Source of the DNA: Desulfolucanica intricata
GTDB lineage: Bacteria; Bacillota; Desulfotomaculia; Desulfotomaculales; Desulfofarciminaceae
Assembly: GCF_001592105.1 (NCBI RefSeq)
Contig: NZ_BCWE01000004.1
Location: 124,001 to 188,000, forward strand
Reading direction: 5' to 3'
DNA: 64,000 nucleotides
The position numbers and the translations under genes are program-made. The first letter of the stretch is position 1. Each line of letters begins with the position of its first letter. The notes beneath the pieces were generated by a model that was not told the DNA's origin, did no database searches, and worked only from the letters and a program-made list of their open reading frames with translations. Of the stretch, positions 32,116 to 38,976 are shown one piece after another.

Positions 32116-32151
32116 ATGGAAACTGGGTTTTTAATTGGAGGGATTAAATGA
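32116..32151 (+). CDS. 11-codon leader frame overlapping the next start (ATGA)
   Basis: METGFLIGGIK is preceded by AGGGAAGTG and its TGA overlaps the ATG of the next gene in the form ATGA. The GGAGGG that it covers is that gene's SD. This is the arrangement expected for translational coupling. Confidence 0.35.
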   Translation: METGFLIGGIK

Positions 32152-32447
32152 AAATTAAACCTGAGGATTGGCTAAAGCTCTGTAACAAGCGTATGGAGCG
32201 AACCAATATTCATGATGAAATAGAATGCAGTAAGATGCTGAGAGATTTGGTTAATCGATATTTTGCAATTGGTAAAAAGGACATTTCCGGAGCTGCTAAG
32301 GGTTATATAAAGGGTTATGTAAAGGGTTATGTAAATAATGATAAAAAGGATTTAAAAGATAAAGATAACAATGCGGATAAATATATTCAGGGTTGGAATA
32401 TCAGTTATTATATACAGCCTGTTAAGTGGGAGCCACCGAAAAAATAG
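32148..32447 (+). CDS. 99-aa unknown protein with KGY repeats
   Basis: Start ATG after GGAGGG. The N-terminal half is helical and charged (IKPEDWLKLCNKRMERTN). The middle has a triple repeat KGYIKGYVKGYV encoded by three near-identical 12-base units (32298-32335, AAGGGTTATRTA). A Lys/Asp-rich linker and the end YYIQPVKWEPPKK follow. No family recognised. It is downstream of the TauE pair, possibly in the same transcript, and ends at a terminator. Confidence 0.6.
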   Translation: MKIKPEDWLKLCNKRMERTNIHDEIECSKMLRDLVNRYFAIGKKDISGAAKGYIKGYVKGYVNNDKKDLKDKDNNADKYIQGWNISYYIQPVKWEPPKK

Positions 32448-32467
32448 TATTAATACGCAAATAAATT

Positions 32468-32519
32468 GGATTTTCCTAAAAACTGTTATTAGTATAGGGA
32501 AATCCATTTCTTTTTTTTG
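32468..32519 (+). terminator. Terminator after the TauE gene group
   Basis: GGATTTTCCTA pairs with TAGGGAAATCC (one mismatch), followed by a T run of eight. Confidence 0.75.
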
Positions 32520-32634
32520 TAATTTAAGAAGTATTTTAAAGAAAGCATACAATTTAAACGGAAAAATGTTATAATCCGGATAAGATAATAAATAAGTATA
32601 AGCATTAAAATGTTAGCTCGTGCGAGGTGGTACA

Positions 32635-33690
32635 ATGAGTACAAACCCTACAGCAAGTGGTAAAATTAGTCAATTAATTAACGACAATTTAGTAAATGAA
32701 TATAGGTTCTACAATCAAAAGTCCTATCAAGAAGATATTGATAATTTGATTAGAGCTTTTAACTCCAAAGACCTGGTACTTTTTTTAGGAGCCGGAGTTT
32801 CTATTGATGCAGGGGCTCCGTCCTGGAAAGAATTAATAAGTAAACTGGTTCCTAAGATGTTGGAGGTTGAACTGAAAACTAAGATTGATCAGTATCATAT
32901 TGATGAGATTTCCCGTATTTATAAAAATTTTAATAATACCTCGCCTATTTCTCTGGTTAGTCACGTTAAAAACTCCCTGGGCAGTGAGTTCAGGACAGAA
33001 GTATGCAATCTTTTGTATGCTAATGTTAATCTGGAAAAATCCGAAATACTTAAGGGTATTAGTAAGCTTTGCCGGCCGACCAGGGATAACAGCGGTGTCC
33101 ATAGTGTAGTAACTTATAATTTTGATGATTTATTGGAAAGGGTGCTGTACAAAAAAGATATTGAATATGCTTCAATTTATAAGGATGAGCAAGTTCCAAA
33201 GGCCAGGGAATTGGCTATTTATCATGTGCATGGTTTTTTGCCATCCGATGGCAGCCTCAATCATGATAAGGAGATGGATCTGGTTTTCACAGAAGATGCC
33301 TATCACAGCCAGTTTTTAGATCCCTATAACTGGGCCAATATTACTCAACTCAGCCTGTTGAGAGAAAAGACTTGTCTTTTTATAGGCTCATCGGTAACTG
33401 ATCCTAATATCAGAAGACTATTAGACGTGGCTCACCGGAAAAACAAAGAAAAATACCATTATGCGATAATTAAGAAACATTTGGCTGATGAGGTTAATAC
33501 TGAAGAAATTAAAAATATGTTGGGCTTGTCCATAGATGTTCCGGATGAAGAAGTGAAAACAGGCTTGGAAGCCGTTCTGGAGATAATTAATAAGATAGAG
33601 GAAGATGCCTATAAACCTTTAGGACTGAAAATTATTTGGATTAATAGTTTCGATGAAATTCCCAAAATACTTCTCAGTATTCTTGGATGA
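32635..33690 (+). CDS. Stand-alone SIR2-like NAD-binding protein
   Basis: 351 aa from the ATG at 32635 (CGAGGTGG SD). A SIR2-type Rossmann core has LFLGAGVSIDAGAPSW (residues 49-64), TYNFDDLLE (160-168, with the NAD-binding Asn162 and Asp164) and IYHVHGFLP (195-203, with the His of the active site). The zinc ribbon of classical deacetylases is absent, as in SIR2 proteins of antiphage systems (ThsA, DSR and similar NADases). No effector partner domain, TIR, STAND or helicase gene is adjacent. A defence NADase is likely but inferred. Confidence 0.78.
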   Translation: MSTNPTASGKISQLINDNLVNEYRFYNQKSYQEDIDNLIRAFNSKDLVLFLGAGVSIDAGAPSWKELISKLVPKMLEVELKTKIDQYHIDEISRIYKNFNNTSPISLVSHVKNSLGSEFRTEVCNLLYANVNLEKSEILKGISKLCRPTRDNSGVHSVVTYNFDDLLERVLYKKDIEYASIYKDEQVPKARELAIYHVHGFLPSDGSLNHDKEMDLVFTEDAYHSQFLDPYNWANITQLSLLREKTCLFIGSSVTDPNIRRLLDVAHRKNKEKYHYAIIKKHLADEVNTEEIKNMLGLSIDVPDEEVKTGLEAVLEIINKIEEDAYKPLGLKIIWINSFDEIPKILLSILG

Positions 33691-33709
33691 TTATAGATTA
33701 GTGTCCGGG

Positions 33710-33738
33710 TTGATGTCAAAAAGAGAATTTCATATAAT
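33710..33738 (+). promoter_or_regulatory. Sigma-A promoter for the 33.8-36.6 kb operon
   Basis: TTGATG (33710-33715), 17-base spacer, TATAAT (33733-33738), about 54 bases before the first start codon. An AACAAA/TTTGTT inverted repeat follows. Confidence 0.6.
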
Positions 33739-33791
33739 AAACAAAAGTTTTTATAAATAAATTTGTTTTTATCCGGAATAACAGGGGTGTT

Positions 33792-34697
33792 ATGGAATTG
33801 AAGCGGGTAGTAAGTGTAAGCCTGGGTTCTTCAAAACGGGATCACTCGGTATTAACGGAGTTGCTGGGACAGAGAATTTATATCGAACGAATTGGTGTTG
33901 ACGGAGATATAAAACGTGCTGAAAACTTGCTGGAACAATTGGATGGTCGGGTGAGTGCTATAGGACTGGGCGGGGTAAACTTTAATTTGCAAACCGGTCG
34001 TTACTGCTTTCCGCTGCGGGACGGTATAAAATTGGCCAGGCGGGTTAAAAAAACTCCCCTGGTGGACGGCAGTGGACTAAAAAGTGGGGAAAAAAGACTA
34101 ATTTCTTTTTTGCAGAAAAACTATGGCTGGCCCCGGGGCGGACAACGAGTATTGTTAACCTCAGCTCTGGACCGCTTTGGGTTAGGAGAAGCTTTGGAAA
34201 AAGCCGGGTGCCGGATTCTTGTCGGTGATGCTATTTTTGCCTTGGGTATACCCCTGCCCTTTTATTCCTTACGCTTGTTTGAGTTAGCTGCTCTCCTAAC
34301 CGTTCCTTTTTTGTCTTGTTTACCCGTTAAATGGTTATATCCCACAGGAGGAAAACAGCTTACAACTAAAAAACGTTTCACACGTTATTACCTCTGGGCG
34401 GATATAATTGCCGGGGATTTTCATTTTTTGCACCGTTATTTGCCCGAAAATCTTTCCGGGAAGGATATTATTACCAGTACAGTAACTAAGGAAAACAAAG
34501 AAGAACTGAAATTTAAGGGGGTACGCTGCTTGGTTACTACCGGCCCGTCCTTTGAAGGTCGCTCCTTTGGCGCCAATGTAATGGAGGCGGTATGCGTTGC
34601 ATTGTTAGGCCTGTCAAGAGAAGAGCTAAATCCGGAAAAATACCCGCCTTTGCTGGATGAGCTGGGTTGGAAACCCCGGGTGGAGTACTTAAACTAA
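33792..34697 (+). CDS. Conserved protein of unknown function (Rossmann-like)
   Basis: 301 aa. It starts VVSVSLGSSKRDH and contains IGLGGVNFNLQTGRYCFPLR (about 57-76), a VDGSGLKSGE segment, a middle hydrophobic stretch LFELAALLTVPFL, and a C-terminal LVTTGPSFEGRSFGANVMEA. From memory, similar Clostridia proteins are annotated as quinate 5-dehydrogenase, but no clear shikimate dehydrogenase motif (such as the catalytic Lys-Asp pair) is visible, so I do not assign that. It is first in a tight operon with a MetE/UroD-like protein and a PHP protein. Confidence 0.55.
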   Translation: MELKRVVSVSLGSSKRDHSVLTELLGQRIYIERIGVDGDIKRAENLLEQLDGRVSAIGLGGVNFNLQTGRYCFPLRDGIKLARRVKKTPLVDGSGLKSGEKRLISFLQKNYGWPRGGQRVLLTSALDRFGLGEALEKAGCRILVGDAIFALGIPLPFYSLRLFELAALLTVPFLSCLPVKWLYPTGGKQLTTKKRFTRYYLWADIIAGDFHFLHRYLPENLSGKDIITSTVTKENKEELKFKGVRCLVTTGPSFEGRSFGANVMEAVCVALLGLSREELNPEKYPPLLDELGWKPRVEYLN

Positions 34698-34729
34698 TAG
34701 AGGATAGAACTGACAGGGAGGTATAAAAA

Positions 34730-35794
34730 ATGATATTTAAACCTGGTGGTTTGGCTACAGGTATCGGCAGTTTACCCTATACCAAACCGGAACCGGCCTT
34801 AGAATTAATCAAAAAAAATATACCTGTAATACCGCACTGGCCGCAGCTGCCCCGGTTAGGTGGGCAGGAGGGTTTTGTGTACCAATTTCTTAACCCACTG
34901 GTAGATATGAGGCTTTTAGTGCAAGATAAAAAGAAAGTTTATTTTGACACAAATGCACCCGACTGGGCTGAACGTTTAACCGAATTTTACATGTCCTATT
35001 TTGCTGCTGTGGAAGGTGATGAGGAAACTTTAAACCGCTTTGCTTTTCCTGAAACTTCGGCTGTAGGTTTTTATGCATTTATGGAAAACATGTCTAAAGA
35101 TCCGGGTGAAGCGAGCTATGTCAAGGGGCACCTGGCGGGCCCTCTTACTATTGGCTTCCAGCTTACTGATGCCGGCGGTAAGCTGGCTTATTATCAGGAG
35201 CAGTTGAGGGATTTGTTAGTGAAAACTTTGGCTTTGCATGCTCGCTGGCAGGCTGTTACCCTGGGCAAGTTGGGGCTGCCGGTGATTATTTTTCTGGATG
35301 AGCCGGGAATTAGGATATATGGGCAGTCCAGTTATATTACTGTTACCAGAGAAATGATTTTAGAAGATATCGGTGCCATTTTTGAAGCTATTCATGCCGG
35401 GGGAGCTATGGCCGGAGTGCACTCCTGCGATGCCATTGATTGGACATTTTTATTTGAATCGGAATTGGAAATCATTAGCTTTGACTCCTATACTTATTTT
35501 AAATCTTTTTTACCGTTTACCACCGGCTTAAGGGATTTTTTAAAGAGGGGCGGCAGCCTGGCCTGGGGGATTGTGCCCACCTCTGCTAAAGTTTGGGAAG
35601 AAAGTGAAGACAGTCTCTTTAAACTACTGACTTTGCAGTGGGATGAGCTGGGGAAGAAAGGTATCAGCCAGGAGTTGCTCCTGCGGCAGGCTTTAATTAC
35701 TCCCGCCTGCGGCACAGGTTTGCTTACATTCGATGAGGCGGAAAGGATTTATACTTTAACCCGTCAAATTGGAAAGAGGTGCCGGAATTGTTAA
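34730..35794 (+). CDS. MetE/UroD-superfamily methyltransferase-like protein
   Basis: 354-aa TIM-barrel protein. The start GLATGIGSLPYTKPEPALEL is typical of the methionine synthase/UroD-like group. The Zn-binding residues of the MetE catalytic domain can be matched: His and Cys in GVHSCDAIDW and a Cys in ITPACGTGLL. It lacks the N-terminal half of MetE, so it resembles the short archaeal and clostridial core enzymes that may take methyl groups from a corrinoid protein. SD GGGAGGT. The next gene overlaps by 7 bases. Confidence 0.75.
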   Translation: MIFKPGGLATGIGSLPYTKPEPALELIKKNIPVIPHWPQLPRLGGQEGFVYQFLNPLVDMRLLVQDKKKVYFDTNAPDWAERLTEFYMSYFAAVEGDEETLNRFAFPETSAVGFYAFMENMSKDPGEASYVKGHLAGPLTIGFQLTDAGGKLAYYQEQLRDLLVKTLALHARWQAVTLGKLGLPVIIFLDEPGIRIYGQSSYITVTREMILEDIGAIFEAIHAGGAMAGVHSCDAIDWTFLFESELEIISFDSYTYFKSFLPFTTGLRDFLKRGGSLAWGIVPTSAKVWEESEDSLFKLLTLQWDELGKKGISQELLLRQALITPACGTGLLTFDEAERIYTLTRQIGKRCRNC

Positions 35795-36591
35795 TCGACT
35801 ACCACCTGCACACTATTCGCTGCGGTCATGCTGAGGGGGAGATGTGGGAGTATTTAGAAGAATCACTGGAAAAGGGGATAGGGGAAGTAGGATTTGCCGA
35901 TCATTTGCCTCTTTATTTTCAGTCGAAAGAAGCAAGGGAACCAGGTATAGCTATGGATGAAGAAGAACTAATGGCCTATGTTGAGGATGTTAGGCGGATA
36001 CAAAAGTTATATCCCGATATATCTATAAAACTGGGTATTGAGGCAGACTTTGTGCCGGGACGGGAAGATAAACTGCTTGGTTTACTAAAAGACTTACCGT
36101 TTGATTATGTATTAGGTTCTGTGCATTTTATAGATGGCTGGGGTTTTGATAACCCGGATTTTCTGGCGGAATACCAAAACAAGGACATAGATCAACTGTA
36201 CTGCCGCTATTTTGAGCTGCTTCAACAGGCGGCGTTGTCGGGAATCTTTGATAGTTTAGCTCATCCGGATTTAATCAAAAAATTTGGTTTTTCCCCGAAA
36301 GAAAGGTTAACCGGAGTATATGAGGATACGGTAAAAGTTATAAAAAAAAGTGGTATTTGTATTGAAGTTAATACTGCCGGTTTAAGAGTGCCTGCACAAG
36401 AAATATACCCGGCAGAATCTTTCTTAAGTCTTTGTTTTGAACAGGGGATACCGGTAACGTTGGGTTCTGATGCTCATAAACCGGAACATGTGGGGCAAAA
36501 TTTTGCTGAGGCTGAAGCTTTGCTAAGGAAAGTGGGGTATACTCATATAGCAAAGTTTACCGGTCGTAAACGGGAAATGGTAATTATTTAG
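35788..36591 (+). CDS. PHP-domain phosphoesterase (histidinol-phosphatase family)
   Basis: 267 aa. It has the PHP metal-binding motifs DYHLHTIRCGHAEG (residues 4-17), FADHLPLYF, a middle GSVHFIDGW, SLAHPDLI and GSDAHKPEHVG. This is the HisJ/HisK-type layout that hydrolyses histidinol phosphate or other phosphomonoesters. The start is taken as the TTG with AAAGAGGTG 6 bases upstream; the upstream GTG sits in the SD. No other his genes are present, so the substrate is open. Last gene of the operon. Confidence 0.82.
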   Translation: MLIDYHLHTIRCGHAEGEMWEYLEESLEKGIGEVGFADHLPLYFQSKEAREPGIAMDEEELMAYVEDVRRIQKLYPDISIKLGIEADFVPGREDKLLGLLKDLPFDYVLGSVHFIDGWGFDNPDFLAEYQNKDIDQLYCRYFELLQQAALSGIFDSLAHPDLIKKFGFSPKERLTGVYEDTVKVIKKSGICIEVNTAGLRVPAQEIYPAESFLSLCFEQGIPVTLGSDAHKPEHVGQNFAEAEALLRKVGYTHIAKFTGRKREMVII

Positions 36592-36629
36592 TTGTGACCA
36601 CCCCGGGAAAACAATATCTGTTAGCCGTT

Positions 36630-36675
36630 AAGACGATTCAATATTCCAAAACGGAATTTGAATCGTCTTTTTATG
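36630..36675 (+). terminator. Terminator before the division cluster
   Basis: AAGACGATTCAA and TTCC pair with GGAA and TTGAATCGTCTT around a short loop, followed by T residues. Confidence 0.85.
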
Positions 36676-36834
36676 TTCATTTAATTTAATTTTTTTATAA
36701 TTTTATACTTATATAATAAAACAGTATGCAGTTAGGATTTAGAGTTAGAAATTGCGACTTTAAGCAGGTATTCTCAATGTGACATTTTTTTTGGAAACAA
36801 AGTAGCAGGAGATTTTGTGGAGAGAGAGAATTTA

Positions 36835-36870
36835 AAAGTGGGTGAAAGTGGTGGAAAGTGGTGGGGATTG
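36835..36870 (+). promoter_or_regulatory. MraZ operator (AAAGTGG repeats)
   Basis: AAAGTGG occurs at 36835, 36845 and 36855 at exactly 10-base intervals, with a degenerate fourth unit GGATTGG at 36865. MraZ is known to bind short direct repeats of this kind (AAAGTG in Mollicutes, TGGGA in E. coli) in front of its own gene. The 303-base gap before mraZ holds nothing else beyond AT-rich promoter-like DNA. Confidence 0.75.
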
Positions 36871-36894
36871 GTCCCACTGTGGGAGTGAATTACT

Positions 36895-37332
36895 ATGTTC
36901 ATGGGTGAACACCAGCACACCATAGACAGTAAAGGAAGAATGATTATACCCGCCCGTTTTCGTGAAGGCCTGGGCGAGCGGTTTGTTATGACCAAAGGTC
37001 TTGACAGCTGCCTGTTTGTCTATCCAATGGAAGAATGGACAGAACTGGAGCAAAAAATGCGCTCCCTTCCCTTTACCCGAAAGGATGCCCGGGCCTTTGT
37101 TCGCTTTTTCTTTTCAGGGGCATGTGAGTGTGAATTGGATAAGCAGGGGAGAATACTGATTCCCAATAACCTACGTGAGTATGCAAAATTGGAAAAGGAA
37201 GTGGTGGTTATCGGAGTATCATCAAGGGTGGAAATATGGTCTAAAGCTGAGTGGGAAAGCTATAACAAGAATGCTTCAGACTCAGTGGAGGAAATTGCTG
37301 AAAAAATTGTTGATTTTGATTTGGGATTCTAA
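36895..37332 (+). CDS. mraZ: MraZ, transcriptional regulator of the division cluster
   Basis: 145 aa, two SpoVT/AbrB-like halves: [20 protein letters not shown] (residues 4-23) and [18 protein letters not shown] (about 77-94). The protein forms ring-like oligomers that bind repeats upstream of the division and cell-wall cluster, and such repeats are seen at 36835-36870. It is the first gene of the cluster. SD GGGAGTG before ATG. Confidence 0.95.
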   Translation: MFMGEHQHTIDSKGRMIIPARFREGLGERFVMTKGLDSCLFVYPMEEWTELEQKMRSLPFTRKDARAFVRFFFSGACECELDKQGRILIPNNLREYAKLEKEVVVIGVSSRVEIWSKAEWESYNKNASDSVEEIAEKIVDFDLGF

Positions 37333-37367
37333 AAGAAATTTAATTCTCTCCTCAGGCTATACTACAT

Positions 37368-37395
37368 AATAATCATTATTCCAATAATAATTATT
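37368..37395. promoter_or_regulatory. Two AATAAT-N-ATTATT palindromes before rsmH
   Basis: Two perfect 13-base palindromes (37368-37380 and 37383-37395) have centres 15 bases apart and lie between mraZ and rsmH. They resemble PerR/Fur boxes (ATAAT-N-ATTAT core). AT-rich chance similarity is possible. Confidence 0.35.
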
Positions 37396-37416
37396 GTCTA
37401 AATGAAGAGGTGCTCC

Positions 37417-38367
37417 ATGAAATTTGAACATAAACCCGTGATGTTGGAGGAAGTGATAGCAGGCCTAAAAATTCAGCCCGGAGGCATTTATGTTGATTGC
37501 ACCCTGGGTGGTGCGGGCCATAGCAGTGAAATCGTACGCAGGCTTGATAAAACCGGCTTGTTGATTGGCTTGGATCAGGACCGGGAAGCTCTTACAGCCG
37601 CGGCGCAGTGTTTGGCGGATTATGGTGATCGGGTTAAATTAATTAAAAATAATTTTACGAAACTGCCCCGAGTACTTGAAACATTAAATATAGAAAAGGT
37701 AGACGGTATATTGTATGATTTAGGGGTTTCGTCCTATCAATTGGATAATCCTGCCCGTGGTTTTAGCTATATGCATGATGGTCCGCTGGACATGCGTATG
37801 AACCCGGAAACCGGATTAACTGCCAAAAACCTGGTAAATGAACTGCCGGTGAATGAGCTAAGTAAAATCATTAAAACCTACGGTGAAGAGCGCTGGGCCT
37901 CCAGGATTGCTGAATTTATTGATAAAGAAAGGCAAAAAACTGAAATCAGGACTACCGGGCAACTGGTTGAGATAATAAAAAAGGCGATTCCGGCCGGTGC
38001 GCGCCGCCAGGGACCGCACCCGGCGAAGCGTACTTTTCAGGCTTTACGTATAGCGGTTAACAATGAATTGCATATATTGGAAAACGCTTTTGAAAATGGG
38101 ATTAAGCATCTTAGGCCCGGAGGGCGTATTTGCGTCATAACCTTTCATTCTTTAGAAGATCGCATTACTAAAGATGTTTTTAAGAAGGCAGCAAAAAGCT
38201 GTATTTGTCCCCCGGAGATACCTGTTTGCACTTGCGGAAAACACAGAGAGGTAAAAATAATTACCACTCGTCCGATAGTTCCGACCGAAGCAGAATTGTT
38301 GAACAATCCTCGATCCCGTAGTGCCAAACTTAGAATAGCAGAAAAGCTTCCTGTTCTAAAAAGATAA
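37417..38367 (+). CDS. rsmH: 16S rRNA m4C1402 methyltransferase RsmH
   Basis: 316 aa, SAM-dependent N4-methylation of C1402 in 16S r[18 protein letters not shown] is the family start. Motif [30 protein letters not shown] and the C-terminal [15 protein letters not shown] are all present. The ATG at 37417 has AGAGGTG; an earlier in-frame ATG at 37402 does not. Conserved second gene of the cluster. Confidence 0.96.
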   Translation: MKFEHKPVMLEEVIAGLKIQPGGIYVDCTLGGAGHSSEIVRRLDKTGLLIGLDQDREALTAAAQCLADYGDRVKLIKNNFTKLPRVLETLNIEKVDGILYDLGVSSYQLDNPARGFSYMHDGPLDMRMNPETGLTAKNLVNELPVNELSKIIKTYGEERWASRIAEFIDKERQKTEIRTTGQLVEIIKKAIPAGARRQGPHPAKRTFQALRIAVNNELHILENAFENGIKHLRPGGRICVITFHSLEDRITKDVFKKAAKSCICPPEIPVCTCGKHREVKIITTRPIVPTEAELLNNPRSRSAKLRIAEKLPVLKR

Positions 38368-38381
38368 AGGGGTGAATAACT

Positions 38382-38942
38382 TTGGTAGTAGCACAGAATC
38401 ATGCGGAAAAATTAAACCCGGCCGATTATAACCCGACAGAAAAGCCGAAGCAGAAGTCCCGGGAACGAATCAAAAAACATTTTCATATACCCCGGAGGCA
38501 GCAGCTGGTTTTAACCGGTTTGGTACTATTGATTTTTATGACCGGTATTTTAATTGCTTATTTTTATGCTCAGATTTTTTCTATGGGATATCAGATGTAC
38601 AGCATTGAAAAAGAATTGTCTAACATCCAGGCGGATACTGAAAACCTTAATGTTGAGATTAGGAAGCTAACCTCACTGGACCGGATTGAAGTTGAGGCTA
38701 TTCGAAAACTAGGTATGGTGGAACCGAGTGGTGATGTTGTGAAAGTTGATTCTAGTTTATCTAAGGTAAGTACAGTATGGGATTTAAATAGAGCGGATAA
38801 CACCCTCGAGGAACAAAGTGGAAAAAACAGTGAGCCCTCCGAAAAAGAGGAAATAGCCGTAGTGACAGAGAAAAGAAATTGGATGCTTGAGGCTGTTACC
38901 CAATTAGTCAGTCATTTACAGAAACAGGTAAACCCCGGATAA
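38382..38942 (+). CDS. ftsL: FtsL-like septum protein
   Basis: 186 aa with the FtsL topology: a basic cytoplasmic head (about 1-45, ending RRQQ), one membrane span (about 47-69), then a heptad-rich coiled coil (YSIEKELSNIQADTENLNVEI) and the RIEVEAIRKLGMVEPS segment. The C-terminal 70 residues are acidic and longer than in most FtsL. Start TTG after AAAGGGGTG. Position between rsmH and spoVD supports the call more than sequence identity does. Confidence 0.8.
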   Translation: MVVAQNHAEKLNPADYNPTEKPKQKSRERIKKHFHIPRRQQLVLTGLVLLIFMTGILIAYFYAQIFSMGYQMYSIEKELSNIQADTENLNVEIRKLTSLDRIEVEAIRKLGMVEPSGDVVKVDSSLSKVSTVWDLNRADNTLEEQSGKNSEPSEKEEIAVVTEKRNWMLEAVTQLVSHLQKQVNPG

Positions 38943-38976
38943 AGATTGAATCGGCAATGGGTGAGGGGAGGAGTTT

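Noticed and set aside
33792-34697. Assignment as quinate/shikimate dehydrogenase
   Set aside because: Only a remembered database label supports it; the catalytic Lys-Asp motif and a clear GxGxxG are not visible.
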